This document shows, one piece after another, positions 22,780 to 34,314 of a stretch of 64,000 bases of DNA; the first letter of the stretch is position 1; every line of letters begins with the position of its first letter. The position numbers and the translations under genes are program-made. Origin of the DNA: Nicotiana tabacum (lineage: Eukaryota > Streptophyta > Magnoliopsida > Solanales > Solanaceae); assembly GCF_000715075.1 (NCBI RefSeq), contig NC_134095.1, positions 13,706,222-13,770,221 on the forward strand, in the 5' to 3' direction. Below the pieces are notes generated by a model, which did no database searches, was not told where the DNA came from, and saw nothing but the letters and a program-made list of their open reading frames with translations.

Positions 22780-25700
22780 GTGGTCACCCTTCTCCACTCA
22801 TCAATAGAACAAATCGAGGTACATTCCATAAATTTAACTTGGGACTGGCGTAATCGCATCATATCATATCTACAGGAAGGAACACTCCCACAAGATAAAA
22901 AAGAAGCCAAAAAGCTCCGAATACAAGTGGCCAGATACAGTTTCATAAACCACGACCTTTACAAAAGGACGTTCGGTGGCCCGTTAGCCAAATGCATCGG
23001 ACCCAATCAAACAAGGCGTGTGATCGAAGAGGTACACGAAGGCCACTACGGCGCCCATACCGACAACCGAGCCCTCGTTAGGTGTCTTATTCGTGCAAGA
23101 TACTACTGGACCACTATGAAAAAAGAGGCCGCCAAGTACGTCAAGAAATGTGAGCAATGCCAGAAATACGCCCCTATGATATACTAGGCAGGGGAACTCC
23201 TGCACTCCGTTACCTCTCCATGGTCATTCATAAAATGGGGGATGGATATCATCGGGCCCCTCCCAGCAGGGCGAGGTAAGACACGTTTTCTTTTGGTTTT
23301 AACTAACTATTTTTTCAAATGGGTGGAAGCAGGTGCATTTGCCCAAATACGTGAACAAGAAATCATCACGTTTATCTGGAAAAACATCATATGCCGCTTT
23401 GGCATCCCCAAAGAAATCAGTTGCGACAACGGACCCCGGTTTGTCAGGAAAAAGACAAGTGAGTTCTTCGAAAAATAGTATATCAAGCGGATACTCTACA
23501 CGCCATATCATCCTGCCGGCAACGGTCAAGCAGAATCGTCCAATAAAACAATATTAAACATATTAAAGAAAAAGCTTGAAGATGCCAAAGGGCTATGGCT
23601 GGAACTACTACCGGAAGTGTTATGGGCCTACCGCACAATGCCAAAGACCAGCACAGGTGAGACACCGTATTCCCTGGTCTATGGCACCGATGCAGTCATA
23701 CCCGTTAAGGTCGGGGAACCTAGCCTGAGATACTCCAATGAGAGTGGATCGAACAACGACGAAAGTAGGTTACAAGACCTGGATGAGGTCGAAGAATGAA
23801 CGGATATGGCACACATAAGAATGGTGCCCCAAAAATAACAAGCAGAAAGGTACTATAACAAGAAGGCCAAAGTACGACCACTTAGAGTCGGGGACTACGT
23901 ACTAAAGGCCAAAACACAAGCAGCGAAGGACCCGAATGAAGGGAAACTGGGAACAAATTGGGACGGACCGTATAACATCACAGCAGCAGCCACTAAAGGA
24001 GAATTCCAACTAGAAACAATGGAAGGAAAACTATTGCAAAATAACTGGAATGCCGCCCACCTCAAGTACTTCCTGTCACACCTCCTCTTTCCGGCACCCG
24101 CGAGGGGCGTAGGAGTTTTTTCCAATTAAAGGACAATCAAAACGGGATTTATTTATTTATTTCAGAGTCGCCACTTGGGAGATTTAAGGTGTCCCAAGTC
24201 ACCAATTTTAATCCTGAATCGAGGAAAAGAATGACTCCATATTACAGTCTGCGTACCAGAAATCCGGATAAGGAATTCTGTTAACCCGGGAGAAGGTGTT
24301 AGGCATTCCCGAGTTCCGTGGTTCTAGCACGGTCGCTCAACTGTCATATTTGGCATGATTATCTGATTTAATACATGTTGAACCTATGTGCAAAATTTAA
24401 CTTTTAACCGCTTTGATCATTACTAAAATTATAATTATAAATACAACATAGAATTGTCAAATAATTTTGTTTTTAAAAACAAAACTAATTATCCCATAGT
24501 CGGATTGAAAATCATATTGTTAGATGACTTGAGCTATTGAAATTAATTATTTACAAATACTGAAAATTAGAAATAATTTTGATTACTAAACCGTATTTCT
24601 AAAAATTAAATAATTTAACCTTGATTATCCTTGTTTTAATTCAAATTATGTCCTAATACTTGATTCGCAAAATTAATTCATGTTTTAACTGAATTTAGCT
24701 ACATGATTTCGATTAACTTAACGTTGGCGATACTAAAACCCTTATGAATAAGGAACTTAATCAATTTTGCCAAACTGATTTAATAAAGCCATTTTTTACA
24801 TTATTTTCTTCTATTTTTATTATTTGACAGTTTAATCAGTAATGAACATGCTTAAATATATACTACCTAATAATCAGGTTAAAGCAAAACATTATTTAAT
24901 ACATCGCTACAATATGCCTAATTATGCAAACGACGGCGATTTACAGAATAATAATACATGAAATAATCTAAATACAATTTAAAAAAAAAACTAAATTAGA
25001 AATTTAACATTCCATTCTTCATTTCAGCTTACAAAATGCCAAAATTACAGTTGTGTACCTGATATTGCCAATATAAGAAGAAGAAAGTCAGCCACGTAGT
25101 ACGTAACACAGCAACAACAATAATAACCAGCAATCCAGTCAACAGAAATCCCAGTGACAGATTTGAAAATCAAAATAAAATCCAGAAACACTGTCAACAA
25201 ACAACGGACAGAAACCAAGGGAATTTTCAGATTCGAAAGGCTAATTAATGTTTAACCCTTAATTTCTAAACCCGTATATCAGAATATTTATCAGGTGTGT
25301 ACTACTCTCTCTTCTAATTTCCAGCTCTTTTTATTTGTATTTTTTTTCTTTTCTTTTTCTTTCTTGAAAGTTTTAATATTTTTCGGATTTTTTCTTTCTC
25401 TCTTAAATATTCAGCATTTTTTCTTTCTCCTTCTCTATCTGTCCGTCCTCTAAAATCTGATCAAGCCTCCTATATATATCACATCTCCAAACCCTTTAAT
25501 TAATTAATAAAATACCCATTTTCTCTTACCAAACCCATTATCTTCTCACTCATCCCCATTTTAATCCCACTAAATTAAACAAATATATCAACCCCGCCCC
25601 ATTACATCTTGTCCCCCATGCTTATTATAAACAATTACCATATTCCCCTCCACTACATTATGTCATGTCCCCCATTATATTAAATAATTATATCACATAC

Positions 25701-28465
25701 ACCCCATTACCTTTTGTCCCCCATGCTTAACATAGAGAATTACAAAATATACAATTCCTAAACTACCCCTCCGACCTTATTGCAATTATCATTTTACCCC
25801 TGAATATACTGCAATTTACCAAACTACCCCCATCAGCTATAACCAATCAATTAATCAAACTCAACCAAAATATAGCCAATATGACCAATTTCTACACAAA
25901 TTCAAACAACAAATCACATGAACACGATTTCTGAACCAATTCAACACCAATATCACATGAACACAAATTGAACAATAAAAAACAACTAAAATTTTGATTG
26001 AACAATATTTTTAGCAACAAACAAACCTACTTTCAGATTCAATCAACAATAACAAACAAGTATATTCAGATTTCTAAATTCAATAATCATTTGGACTTAA
26101 AATCAACTCTAACAACATTACAACCAACAATTCCTATATTAAACTTAAACAAGATTATGAGACAAACTCAAGAAATAATCATAAATGATGAACAATAAAC
26201 AAGAAAAATCAAGCTTATACTAATTTCGGATTCAAGAACAATCAAACAAAGTATGAACATAAATGAAAAGATTCAACAACAATAACAAGCAAGTTTTATT
26301 CAAATTCGAATTAAACTTGTATTAAGCTTAAACAAAACAAATAAACTTATTCAAATCACTAAACTTCAAATAATCAATTGATCTTTTAAAATTAAATCCA
26401 ACAAAATTATAACAAAGATACATGATTCCAAAAAATTAAAACATAACTTCACATTAAATCACTGAATTAAAAACGAACTTCAAACAAAGATGAACATGAA
26501 TTGAATCTATTTTTAAACAACAAAACATGACGGATTCACATGATTAAACCAACATACTCCCCGACTACAACTAAATTCTTTTTAGACAAATAACAAGATC
26601 GAACAAGAACTAATTATGAGCTTAAACTTGAATCTAACAATATTAACAATTTCTGAAAAATACATAAAATACATGAAACAAATTGAAGAAATAATTAATT
26701 AAATTTTCAATTTGAATCTAACAAACATTAAACTAACAATTCCTTTTTACAAAAATAAATAAAATTAACATGGAATAAACATGAAAAACAATTAATTTAA
26801 TTTCCATTTGAATCTGAAAATTAAATCAACAAAACACATGAACAAACTAAAAATATTAATTCAACGATGAACAAAACAAGAATCGAACATTTATCAATTT
26901 TAGATCCGAGAATATCAAAACAAAATACGGACAAAAATAAAACTCAAAATCTACTAACCGGATTGAAACGACGAACAACGACTAACCAACGACGAACTCG
27001 TATGGACTGTTTTGACGACGCCAACCAAAACTCGAACGAACGACGACTAAGACGAATTTAAAAAGCAACTGCAACAGCGATGAAGCAGAAACAAAAGCAG
27101 CTGGGGTGTGTTTGGTTTGTTTGTACGAAGAAGATGAAAGCAGCCACAGCAGCGTGGTCTGCTTGGTTGACGACGAAGTAGCGGCGACGGGGGGGCTTCG
27201 AACCAACTGCTCGACGGGCAGAAGCATTAGAAGCGTCTGGTCGTTTGGACGTGAGGTTGAGGACTGGCTCAACAGTGGACTGGCTCAACAGTGGACTGTC
27301 TTGGGATGTGAGGTTGAGGACTGGCTCAGCAGTAGAAGCGACGGGGAGATTTTCGGCCTTGGGAGCTCAACAGTGGACTGGCTCGTTAGAAACGCTATGG
27401 AACAGTGGACTGGCTCATTAGCTGCTATGGAGAAGATGGAGCAGACGGATCGTTCATGGTGGTATGGTGGAGCTCGACGTGAAGCAAATGCTCGACGAGC
27501 AGAAACACAGAAACACTGTTGCTCGTCAATGGCGGGCAGTGGAGGGGTCGTTTGAGAAGGTGAAACAGCCGCGATGGCGAAGCTTGAAGGAGGGCAGTCA
27601 TGGATGTTTCATTTGAAGCCAAGGTTTGGAGGAGTAGAAGAAGAAGAAAACGCATCAAAGGGGGTGGTCGTTTGGACGCGAGGGTGGTGGAGCTTGTGTG
27701 TGTGTCGACAAAGAAGACGCGGAGGGCAGCCATGAATGAGCTTGGAGACTGTGTGTGGTTGAAGATGATGGAGGGGGCAACCATGGATGTGTGTTTTGGA
27801 GTTTGGAGAAGAAGTGCAAGAGAGGGGGCGGGTGGTTTTTTTTCAACAGTGAATATTTTAGGGTTTTGTTAAATGAAAGATAGGGAAATAGGGGTGTTGG
27901 TCTTTGGGGTTATGGACTGGGTCGACCCGGTTTGAAATGGACCGGGTCGTTTGGGAAGATTGGATAATTTTTTGGGCCTTTGGCTTACAATTGAAGAAGA
28001 GGCCTTATTCCGATTTTCTTTGTATTTTTTGCTCTCTTTTCTTCTTTTATTTTTCTAAAACTAAATTATAAAAATACTTAAATTATTATTAAGAACTAAA
28101 TTAAGTTATAAAAGCGCAAATTAACTCCCAATAACAATTAACGCACAATTAAGTAATAATTAAGCATAAAATTGTATATTTGGACATTAAATGCTAAAAA
28201 TGCAGAAGATGCCTATTTTTTGTAATTTTTAATTTTTGTAAAACAAACTAAATTACTAACAATTGTATAATTAAATCCTACATGCAAAATACGACATATT
28301 TTTGTATTTTTATTAATTTAACAAATAAACATGCACAGACAAATACAAATAATTATTCAAAAATATCACAAAATTGCACACCAAGGAAAATCATTTTATT
28401 TTTGAATTTTTTGGGAGTAATTCTCATATAGGGCAAAAATCACGTGCTTACACTTCCACTTCTAA
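22780..28465 (+). pseudogene. pol: Integrase of the Tat pol, split by a solo LTR
   Basis: The N-terminal zinc-binding HHCC region is at 22990-23170 (HEGHYGAHTD ... CEQCQKYAP). The catalytic core follows with GMDIIGPL (first Asp), ISCDNGPRF (second Asp) and NGQAESSNK (Glu), so the D-D-E set is still visible. The C-terminal part (KVRPLRVGDYVL, WDGPYNI) runs to 24073. There the solo LTR interrupts it; with that insert and one CTTCC copy set aside, the frame ends at TAA 28463-28465, two complete codons after the insertion. Stops at 23185, 23476, 23797 and 23836 also disable it. No chromodomain is seen, in agreement with the Tat lineage. Confidence 0.85.
24074..28452 (-). mobile_element. Solo LTR (4.38 kb) of the Ogre/Tat family, reverse orientation
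   Basis: Read on the minus strand the insert starts TGTAAGCACGTGATTTTTGC and ends GGAGGTGTGACA, the same termini as the LTR at 3524-7436, and shares long stretches with it. CTTCC lies immediately on both sides (24069-24073 and 28453-28457), a perfect 5-bp target duplication. There is no internal region, so unequal recombination between its two LTRs presumably removed it. It lies head-to-tail opposite the host Tat element and is younger than it. Arg- and Ser/Thr-rich ORFs at 26867-27872 have no recognised domain. Confidence 0.92.
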
Positions 28466-28797
28466 AAAAAGACGTCGCTCGAGTCATACTCTTTTTCCCT
28501 CATCCGGGTTTTGTACCAATCGGGTTTTCTCGGCGAGGTTTTTAATGAGGTGATGAGGGGGACGTCTCAAGGTTCGAAGTATTGTTCATTTCCCCACCTA
28601 CCAATTACATCTCCAGGGCGAGCAATGAAGGGACTAGATATAAAAAGTCTCTATTGTATGTACGAAATCGACATGTATATCCGACATATGAATAAAATCA
28701 CTCTATTATGTATACGAAATCAACAAGCATCTCCAATGAATGAATGAAACAGGCATCCACGACATTCCAACAAATAAAATAGAACGCCACCCTCATG
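28466..28797 (+). other. Spacer between pol and the satellite array of the Tat element
   Basis: The short ORF at 28511-28747 has no recognised domain. The spacer contains two related copies of GTACGAAATCGACATGTAT / GTATACGAAATCAACAAGCAT. Nothing else is seen. Confidence 0.4.
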
Positions 28798-30545
28798 ATG
28801 GGATATTACTTTGGCGCCAGCTGAAATTAACATCCCAATGGCTAAGGCCATCGCCAAAACGAGTTCGACATCACTCGAACTATGATGAGACATTACTTTG
28901 GCGCCAGCTCGAAAGTAACATCCCAATGGCTAAGGCCATCGACAAAACGAGCTCGACGTCACTTGAACTACGACGGGATATTACTTCGGCGCTAACTCGA
29001 AAGTAACATCCCAATGGCTAAGGCCATCAACAAAAATGAGTTCGACGTCACTGGAACTACGACGGGATATTACTTCGGCACCAGCTCGAAAGCAATATCC
29101 CAATGGCTAAGGCCATCGACAAAAATAAGTTCGACGTCACTCGAACTACAATGGAATATTACTTCGGCGCCAGCTCGAAAGTAACATCCCAATGGCTAAG
29201 GCCATCGACAAAAATGAGTTCGACATCACTCGAACTACGATGGGATATTACTTCGGCGCCAGCTCGAAAGTAACATCCCAATGGCTAAGGCCATCGACAA
29301 AAACGAGTTCCACGTCACTCGAACTACGATGGAATATTACTTCAGTGCCAGCTCGAAAGTAACATCCGAATGGCTAAGGCCATCGACAAAAACAAGTTTG
29401 ACATCACTCGAACTACGACGGGATATTACTTCGGCGCCAGCTCAAAAGTAACATCCCAATGGCTAAGGCCATCGACAAAAATGAGTTCGACGTCACTCGA
29501 AGTACAACGGGATATTACTTCGGCGTCAGCTCGAAAGCAACATCCCAATAGCTAAGGCCATCGACAAAAACGAGTTCGAAGTCACTCGAACTACGATGGG
29601 ATATTAATTTGGTGCCAACTCAAAAGTAACATCCCAATGGCTAAGGCCATCGACAAAAACGAGTTCGACATCACTCGAACTACGACGGGATATTACTTCG
29701 GTGCCAGCTCAAAAGTAACATCCCAATGGCTAAGGCCATCGACAAAAATGAGTTCGACGTCACTCGAACTACGATGGGATATTACTTCGGTGCCAGCTCG
29801 AAAGTAACATCCCAATGACTAAGGGCATCGATAAAAACGAGTTCGACATCACTCGAACTACGACGGGATATTACTTCGGTGCCAGCTCGAAAGTAACATC
29901 CTAATGGCTAAGGCCATCGACAAAAATGAGTTCGACATCACTCAAACTACGACGGGATATTACTTTGGCACCAGCTCGAAAGTAACATCCCAATGGCTAA
30001 GTCCCTCAACAAAAACGAGTTCGACGTCACTCGAACTACGATGGGATATTACTTCGGCGCCAGCTCGAAAGTAACATCCTAATGGCTAAGGCCATCGACA
30101 AAAATGAGTTCGACATCACTCGAACTATGACGGGATATTACTTTGGTGCCAACTCGAAAGTAACATCCCAATGGCGAAGTCCATCGACACAAACGAATTC
30201 GACGTCACTCGAACTACGATGGGATATTACTTCGGCGCCAGCTCGAAAGTAATATCCCAATGGCTAAGGCCATCAACAAAAATGAATTCGACATCACTCG
30301 AACTATGATGGGATATTACGTCGGTGCTAGCTCGAAAGTAACATCCCAATGGCTAATGCCATCAACAAAAACGAGTTCGACGTCACTCGAACTATGACGG
30401 GATATTACTTCGGCGCCAGCTCGAAAGTAACATCCCAATGGCTAAGACCATCGACAAAAATAGTTTGACATCACTCGAACCACGATGGGGTATTACTTCG
30501 ACACCAGCTCGAAAGTAACATCCCAATGGCTAAGGCCATCGTCGA
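28798..30545 (+). repeat. Satellite array in the Tat element, about 20 units of 88-89 bp
   Basis: The GCTAAGGCC landmark recurs from 28841 to 30529 with mean spacing of about 88.8 bp, giving 20 units. Each unit holds three inverted repeats one after another: GGGATATTACTTCG pairing with CGAAAGTAACATCCC, ATGGC pairing with GCCAT around a TAAG loop, and AGTTCGA pairing with TCGAACT around a 6-base loop. Units differ by scattered substitutions, many of them C/T or G/A. The array lies between pol and the opposite-strand gene, a usual place for tandem repeats in Tat/Ogre elements. It is non-coding in all frames. Confidence 0.93.
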
Positions 30546-30750
30546 AGTAAAGGGTTCGACCTCATTCGAAGCAAAATGGGCTTAATATTTCGACAAAGGC
30601 CCGGAATATCATAAATGCAACAAAGGTTACCACCGAATCGACAAAATAATTTTTCATTACAACAAAAATCTTACAAGCACCTGTCTTTCCAGAGGGCTCA
30701 AAGACGCCCTTACAAAAATCGCGAAACAAAAAGTAAGTACAAAACAAATA

Positions 30751-33385
30751 CTACACATCATTCCCGATGGCATACACGTCTTCGTACCAAAAGTCAGAGG
30801 CGAGTCTATTCGCATCATCTGAATAGATATCATTTCCGTCAGGCGTAAGAGGATCATACCTGCATCCCTCACGAGCTGCATGAGACTTGATACGTATATC
30901 CTGAAGCTCCACTTCAGACGCCCTCCCATCAACATGAAGAGCCTTGTACACATCGAGCTGAGCCTCGGCGTGAACCCACAACTTATATAGACATCGAGTC
31001 ACGACAGGATCAGCTGGAGCATAAGATGTAGAAGGATGCGACTGTAGTCGTGTGTCCTTCGCTTTCAAAGAATCCATTTGCTTGTTCAATGCGGACAGTT
31101 CCGCCTCCAACCTTTGAACACGCCCTTCAAGCCCCGCTATCTTAAGTGCGAACGCCTCCTTCTCCTTGGTCCGCTCTGACCTACAAACACAGAGGACATC
31201 TTCAAAAACCGCCACCTCAGAGACAACAGTCACCAATCTATCGGCACTCACGCCCAGCTCACTTTTAAGCTCATTGATCTCCGTCGTATTCATATCCAGT
31301 TCGGCAGTTAAATTGGCCACCTTTGCTTGGAGGTCGACATTCTCGGCCATTACCCCCTACTTAGCTCAAGCTCATCTTCCTTCACTTTAAGGGATGCCTC
31401 AAGCTCACTCTTACGGGCGATGGACTTCATAAGGTCCTCGTCTCGTTCCCTCAAATCCTCGACCTTACGCGCCAATTGATCCTCCCTCTACTTGAGCCCT
31501 TCGCGGAATAGTTGGAAGTAGGATCCTGATTGTAGTTGTCGGCCATCGCATGATGCTTGGTGCGATATTCTTGATATTTAGAAGACATATTTCCATAGAG
31601 GGGTGTCCTCCTCTTTTCCTGACGCTCGCGCTCGATCTCCATGATAAAGGTCTGGCACAAAAGTAAAGTTAAAACAAAAAGACAGACCAAAAACAATAAC
31701 ACGAACCCAACGACGAAATAAAAAGAAAGATATCTACCCGTAGGGCCATGCCAGAGATGCTCCGGGATAGCTCCATATTGCTCATCGTTCTAAGTGCCTC
31801 ATTCTCAGGGGCAACACATAAAGGAGCTAAAGCAGATGCCACCTGATCACAGTCCGACAACAAGTTGTAATCCCTAGGGACAACTACGTGTCGATCAGAA
31901 CCCTCCACTTTGACCTCTACTTGAGTGTGACACTCTAAAAGCTCACGAACATCCCCCGTGTTGACATCCGAGCCCGAGCCTTCGCCCTCGATGCGTAGGC
32001 CCCCTCCGACGTTAAACGATGCGCTACCCTCAGCGGAGCGCACAGAACCACCTCCTTGGTAAACCCCTTCTGTTTGAGGAGACCTCCCCGCCAAGATGGC
32101 ATCGGCTATAAACGTGGGTACCGGTGTTGTCTCCGATGCACCCGTCCTACTCTTACCGGTATCAACGTCCACGCTCTTCCCAAGCTCTATCCTTCTCTTC
32201 TTTCTCAACAAAGATTCATCCCCATTAGAGGACTCATCCACGAGGTGATGGACTGGTAAAAAAGGGATCTCTCCCCTCACGACCATATCACGAGAGGTTT
32301 CCCTCGCCTGTACCAACTGAACATGACCCTTTCGGGCGGACTCATCCAAAGTGAATTGCATTCCTGCGGAGGCGACAACTTGACGAAATGCAGGGACTAG
32401 GGCCCTCCACCTAGAAGCTCCACGACCTATCATCATAAAGAGTCATATCAATAGACGACGGTATATAGTCGTAGAGAGATACAAAGGAGGATACTTACCA
32501 AATGAAACTTTCGGCCCAAAGCGCATCACGAAAACATGCCAGTCTCTAGTCTCCACTGCATGGGACAACAGACGGGCTACCCAATCCCTTATACCTGCAA
32601 TAGGGTGAGGTGGGCACCCCATAGCTGCAAACGAGAAACAAATAAACACTAAGGTAAATGAAGAAGAAAAGAAAGAGTAAACAAGTGGCGACACTTACGA
32701 TTCTCATTCCACCGCTCCGAAAATCTAGCGGGGTCAGACACGATGTGCTCAGTTCTGACGAAGAAGTACTTATGCTAAAATTTGTGACTCGCCCGATCAT
32801 CGGTTCCGACCACCAACCCTTTTATCCCACGGTGCCTCAGATGTACCATAGTACCCCTATGAAATCTGGGAGAAAACAAGTGTAGAAGGTGGTGAACGGT
32901 AACCTCGCACCCTGCCAACTCAGCGTATTTTGTCAACAACAGGAGTATTTTGAGCGTGTACGGGGAAAGTTGCGCTGGGAAAACTTGATAAAATCGGCAG
33001 AATTCTTCCGCTAACGGGAGAAGGGGGAAGGAATGACCAATCACGAATGGGTACTCATAAAAAGCACAGTACCAAGGCCTATGAACTTCCACGAAGCCCC
33101 TTCTCGCTGGAACCATCTCAATATGAGCGGGAATGTTATATTTTGCAAGGAGAGCATCGATATGGACTTGCTCAGTTTCAGAGAGTATGGGGGCAGGAGT
33201 AGGAGGAGGATCCTTAAGAAAGTCGCTTCGAGACATAGGGTGTCTCGGCAATAACTTCTCCACGGTAGGAAAGCTATCCCCTTCCTCCATCGTCATGTCC
33301 TCACCATCGGGAGAGGGGGGTGGGGCGCCATGGACAATGGGGTGGCGTTGGAAACCCCCTCACAAGATCGATGTGTTCTAGGCAT
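30751..33385 (-). pseudogene. Opposite-strand spliced gene of the Tat element (PF04195-like N-terminus, coiled-coil C-terminus)
   Basis: On the minus strand an ATG at 33385 (MPRTHRSCEG) opens a gene that runs against gag-pol. Exon 1 (33385-32699) encodes a region like the plant putative gypsy-type transposon family (PF04195): LLAKYNIPAHIEMVPA, CAFYEYPFVIGHSFPLLPL, LFSPRFHRGTM. It carries a frameshift near 33297 and a TAG in place of a Trp codon at 32773-32775. GT-AG introns then separate exon 2 (about 32594-32499, RDWVARLLSHAVETRDWHVF), exon 3 (32426-31738, Ser/Gly-rich, low complexity) and exon 4 (from 31651), which encodes a long heptad-rich coiled coil (VANLTAELDMNTTEINELKS) and stops at 30751-30753. 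A frameshift lies near 31350. The role is unknown; extra ORFs in this position are known in Tat elements. Exon limits are read from splice consensus only. Confidence 0.7.
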
Positions 33386-33545
33386 CTCTACGACGGAAAA
33401 TGTGTTAATGTAATAGAAAAAAAAAGCTAAGAACGGAGATTGGAAGAAAGGAAGCAGAGGAATCGTTGGAGAAAACATGAGAGAGATAAGAAAGAATAAC
33501 CAGAGACGAAATGACCAAGATTTTTTGAAAAAACAAACCCTCCCC

Positions 33546-33554
33546 CTATTTATA
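33546..33554 (-). promoter_or_regulatory. TATA box of the opposite-strand gene
   Basis: On the minus strand TATAAATAG lies 169 bases before the ATG at 33385 and 285 bases inside the 3' LTR edge. The related element at 59409-61175 has the same box (60408-60416) at 164 bases from its ATG and 277 bases from its LTR edge. The shared box and spacing support a promoter separate from the LTR. Confidence 0.7.
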
Positions 33555-33838
33555 GGATTGGGTGGCGCCAGAATCGAAGCGGAAGGCTGTAGAATGGCAC
33601 CGAAATCGAAGCGACAAGCCCTCCACCCCTGTCTCGAAAACACGCATAATGATGACGCACGTGGAAGTGACGTCATTTCCCGATAAGACACACCACCAGG
33701 GGTATCGTTGATCATGCTAACCTTTCGTTGTTGGCCAAGTCATGGTGTTTCATAAAACCAAATTTCTCCATAGGTATGGGCGATGTCCGCTTATCGAGGA
33801 CGCACCAAGCCGCAACCTCGACAAGCGGATGGACTAAC

Positions 33839-34309
33839 TGTATGGGTCCAAATTTGGACGACCATGGCTACTGACCAATATGACAAAAGATGAGATCTTT
33901 ACAACACGACGTCCTGTGGAAGACGATGACGACCAACAAGCGGATAGATGACGCATGACTTTCGCAGTAATGTAGGTCTAACAGGAGGCTTAAGGAATAT
34001 ACTTCGAATATTCCCTATGATATGTTTCCTAGGGTTCAGAACGGGGTTGTCCCTTATATATAGTGAGGAAAAAAAACCTTGTAAGGGGAAGAAACTTTCG
34101 ACTAAGAGCATCCATTACAGTATTTATTCTACATTCTTGGTGATTGTTCTTTTACGCTTAATCATTCAGTTTCACGAGATCAATAAATATTATTTACCTT
34201 GTTCATCCCTTATGTTTCTCATTCTAGAGTTTATTATACTTGAGATTTACTCTTTTATCTTATTTAATTAATTTAATCAAAAAGGTTTCAAAATCTTTTG
34301 GGTCAAACA
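33839..34309 (+). mobile_element. 3' LTR of the Tat element
   Basis: 471 bp from TGTATGGGTCC to GGGTCAAACA, matching the 5' LTR. The bases just before it (AGCGGATGGACTAAC) are a weak purine tract in the PPT position. The ACATG duplication follows at 34310. Confidence 0.93.
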
Positions 34310-34314
34310 ACATG

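Larger units (their letters stand above)
17979..34309 (+). mobile_element. Complete Tat-lineage Ty3-gypsy retrotransposon, nested
   Basis: Two LTRs (17979-18453 and 33839-34309) with TGTAT...AAACA ends enclose the element, and ACATG flanks both outer edges (17974-17978 and 34310-34314). Order inside: PBS, gag, protease, reverse transcriptase, RNase H, a second RNase H-like domain, integrase, an 88-bp satellite array, and a spliced gene on the opposite strand. The second RNase H and the extra ORF between pol and the 3' LTR mark the Tat lineage of non-chromovirus Ty3-gypsy elements. gag and pol carry many stops and frameshifts, so this copy cannot move by itself. A 4.38 kb solo LTR (24074-28452) is inserted in pol; without it the element is about 11.9 kb. 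By hand count the two LTRs differ at about 25-30 sites, so the insertion is not very recent. Confidence 0.93.

Noticed and set aside
30562..33254. Plus-strand ORFs at 30615, 31166, 32056, 32658, 33033, 33133 and 33477
   Set aside because: They are shadows of the minus-strand gene; only the minus strand gives a recognised domain, coiled coil and splice sites.
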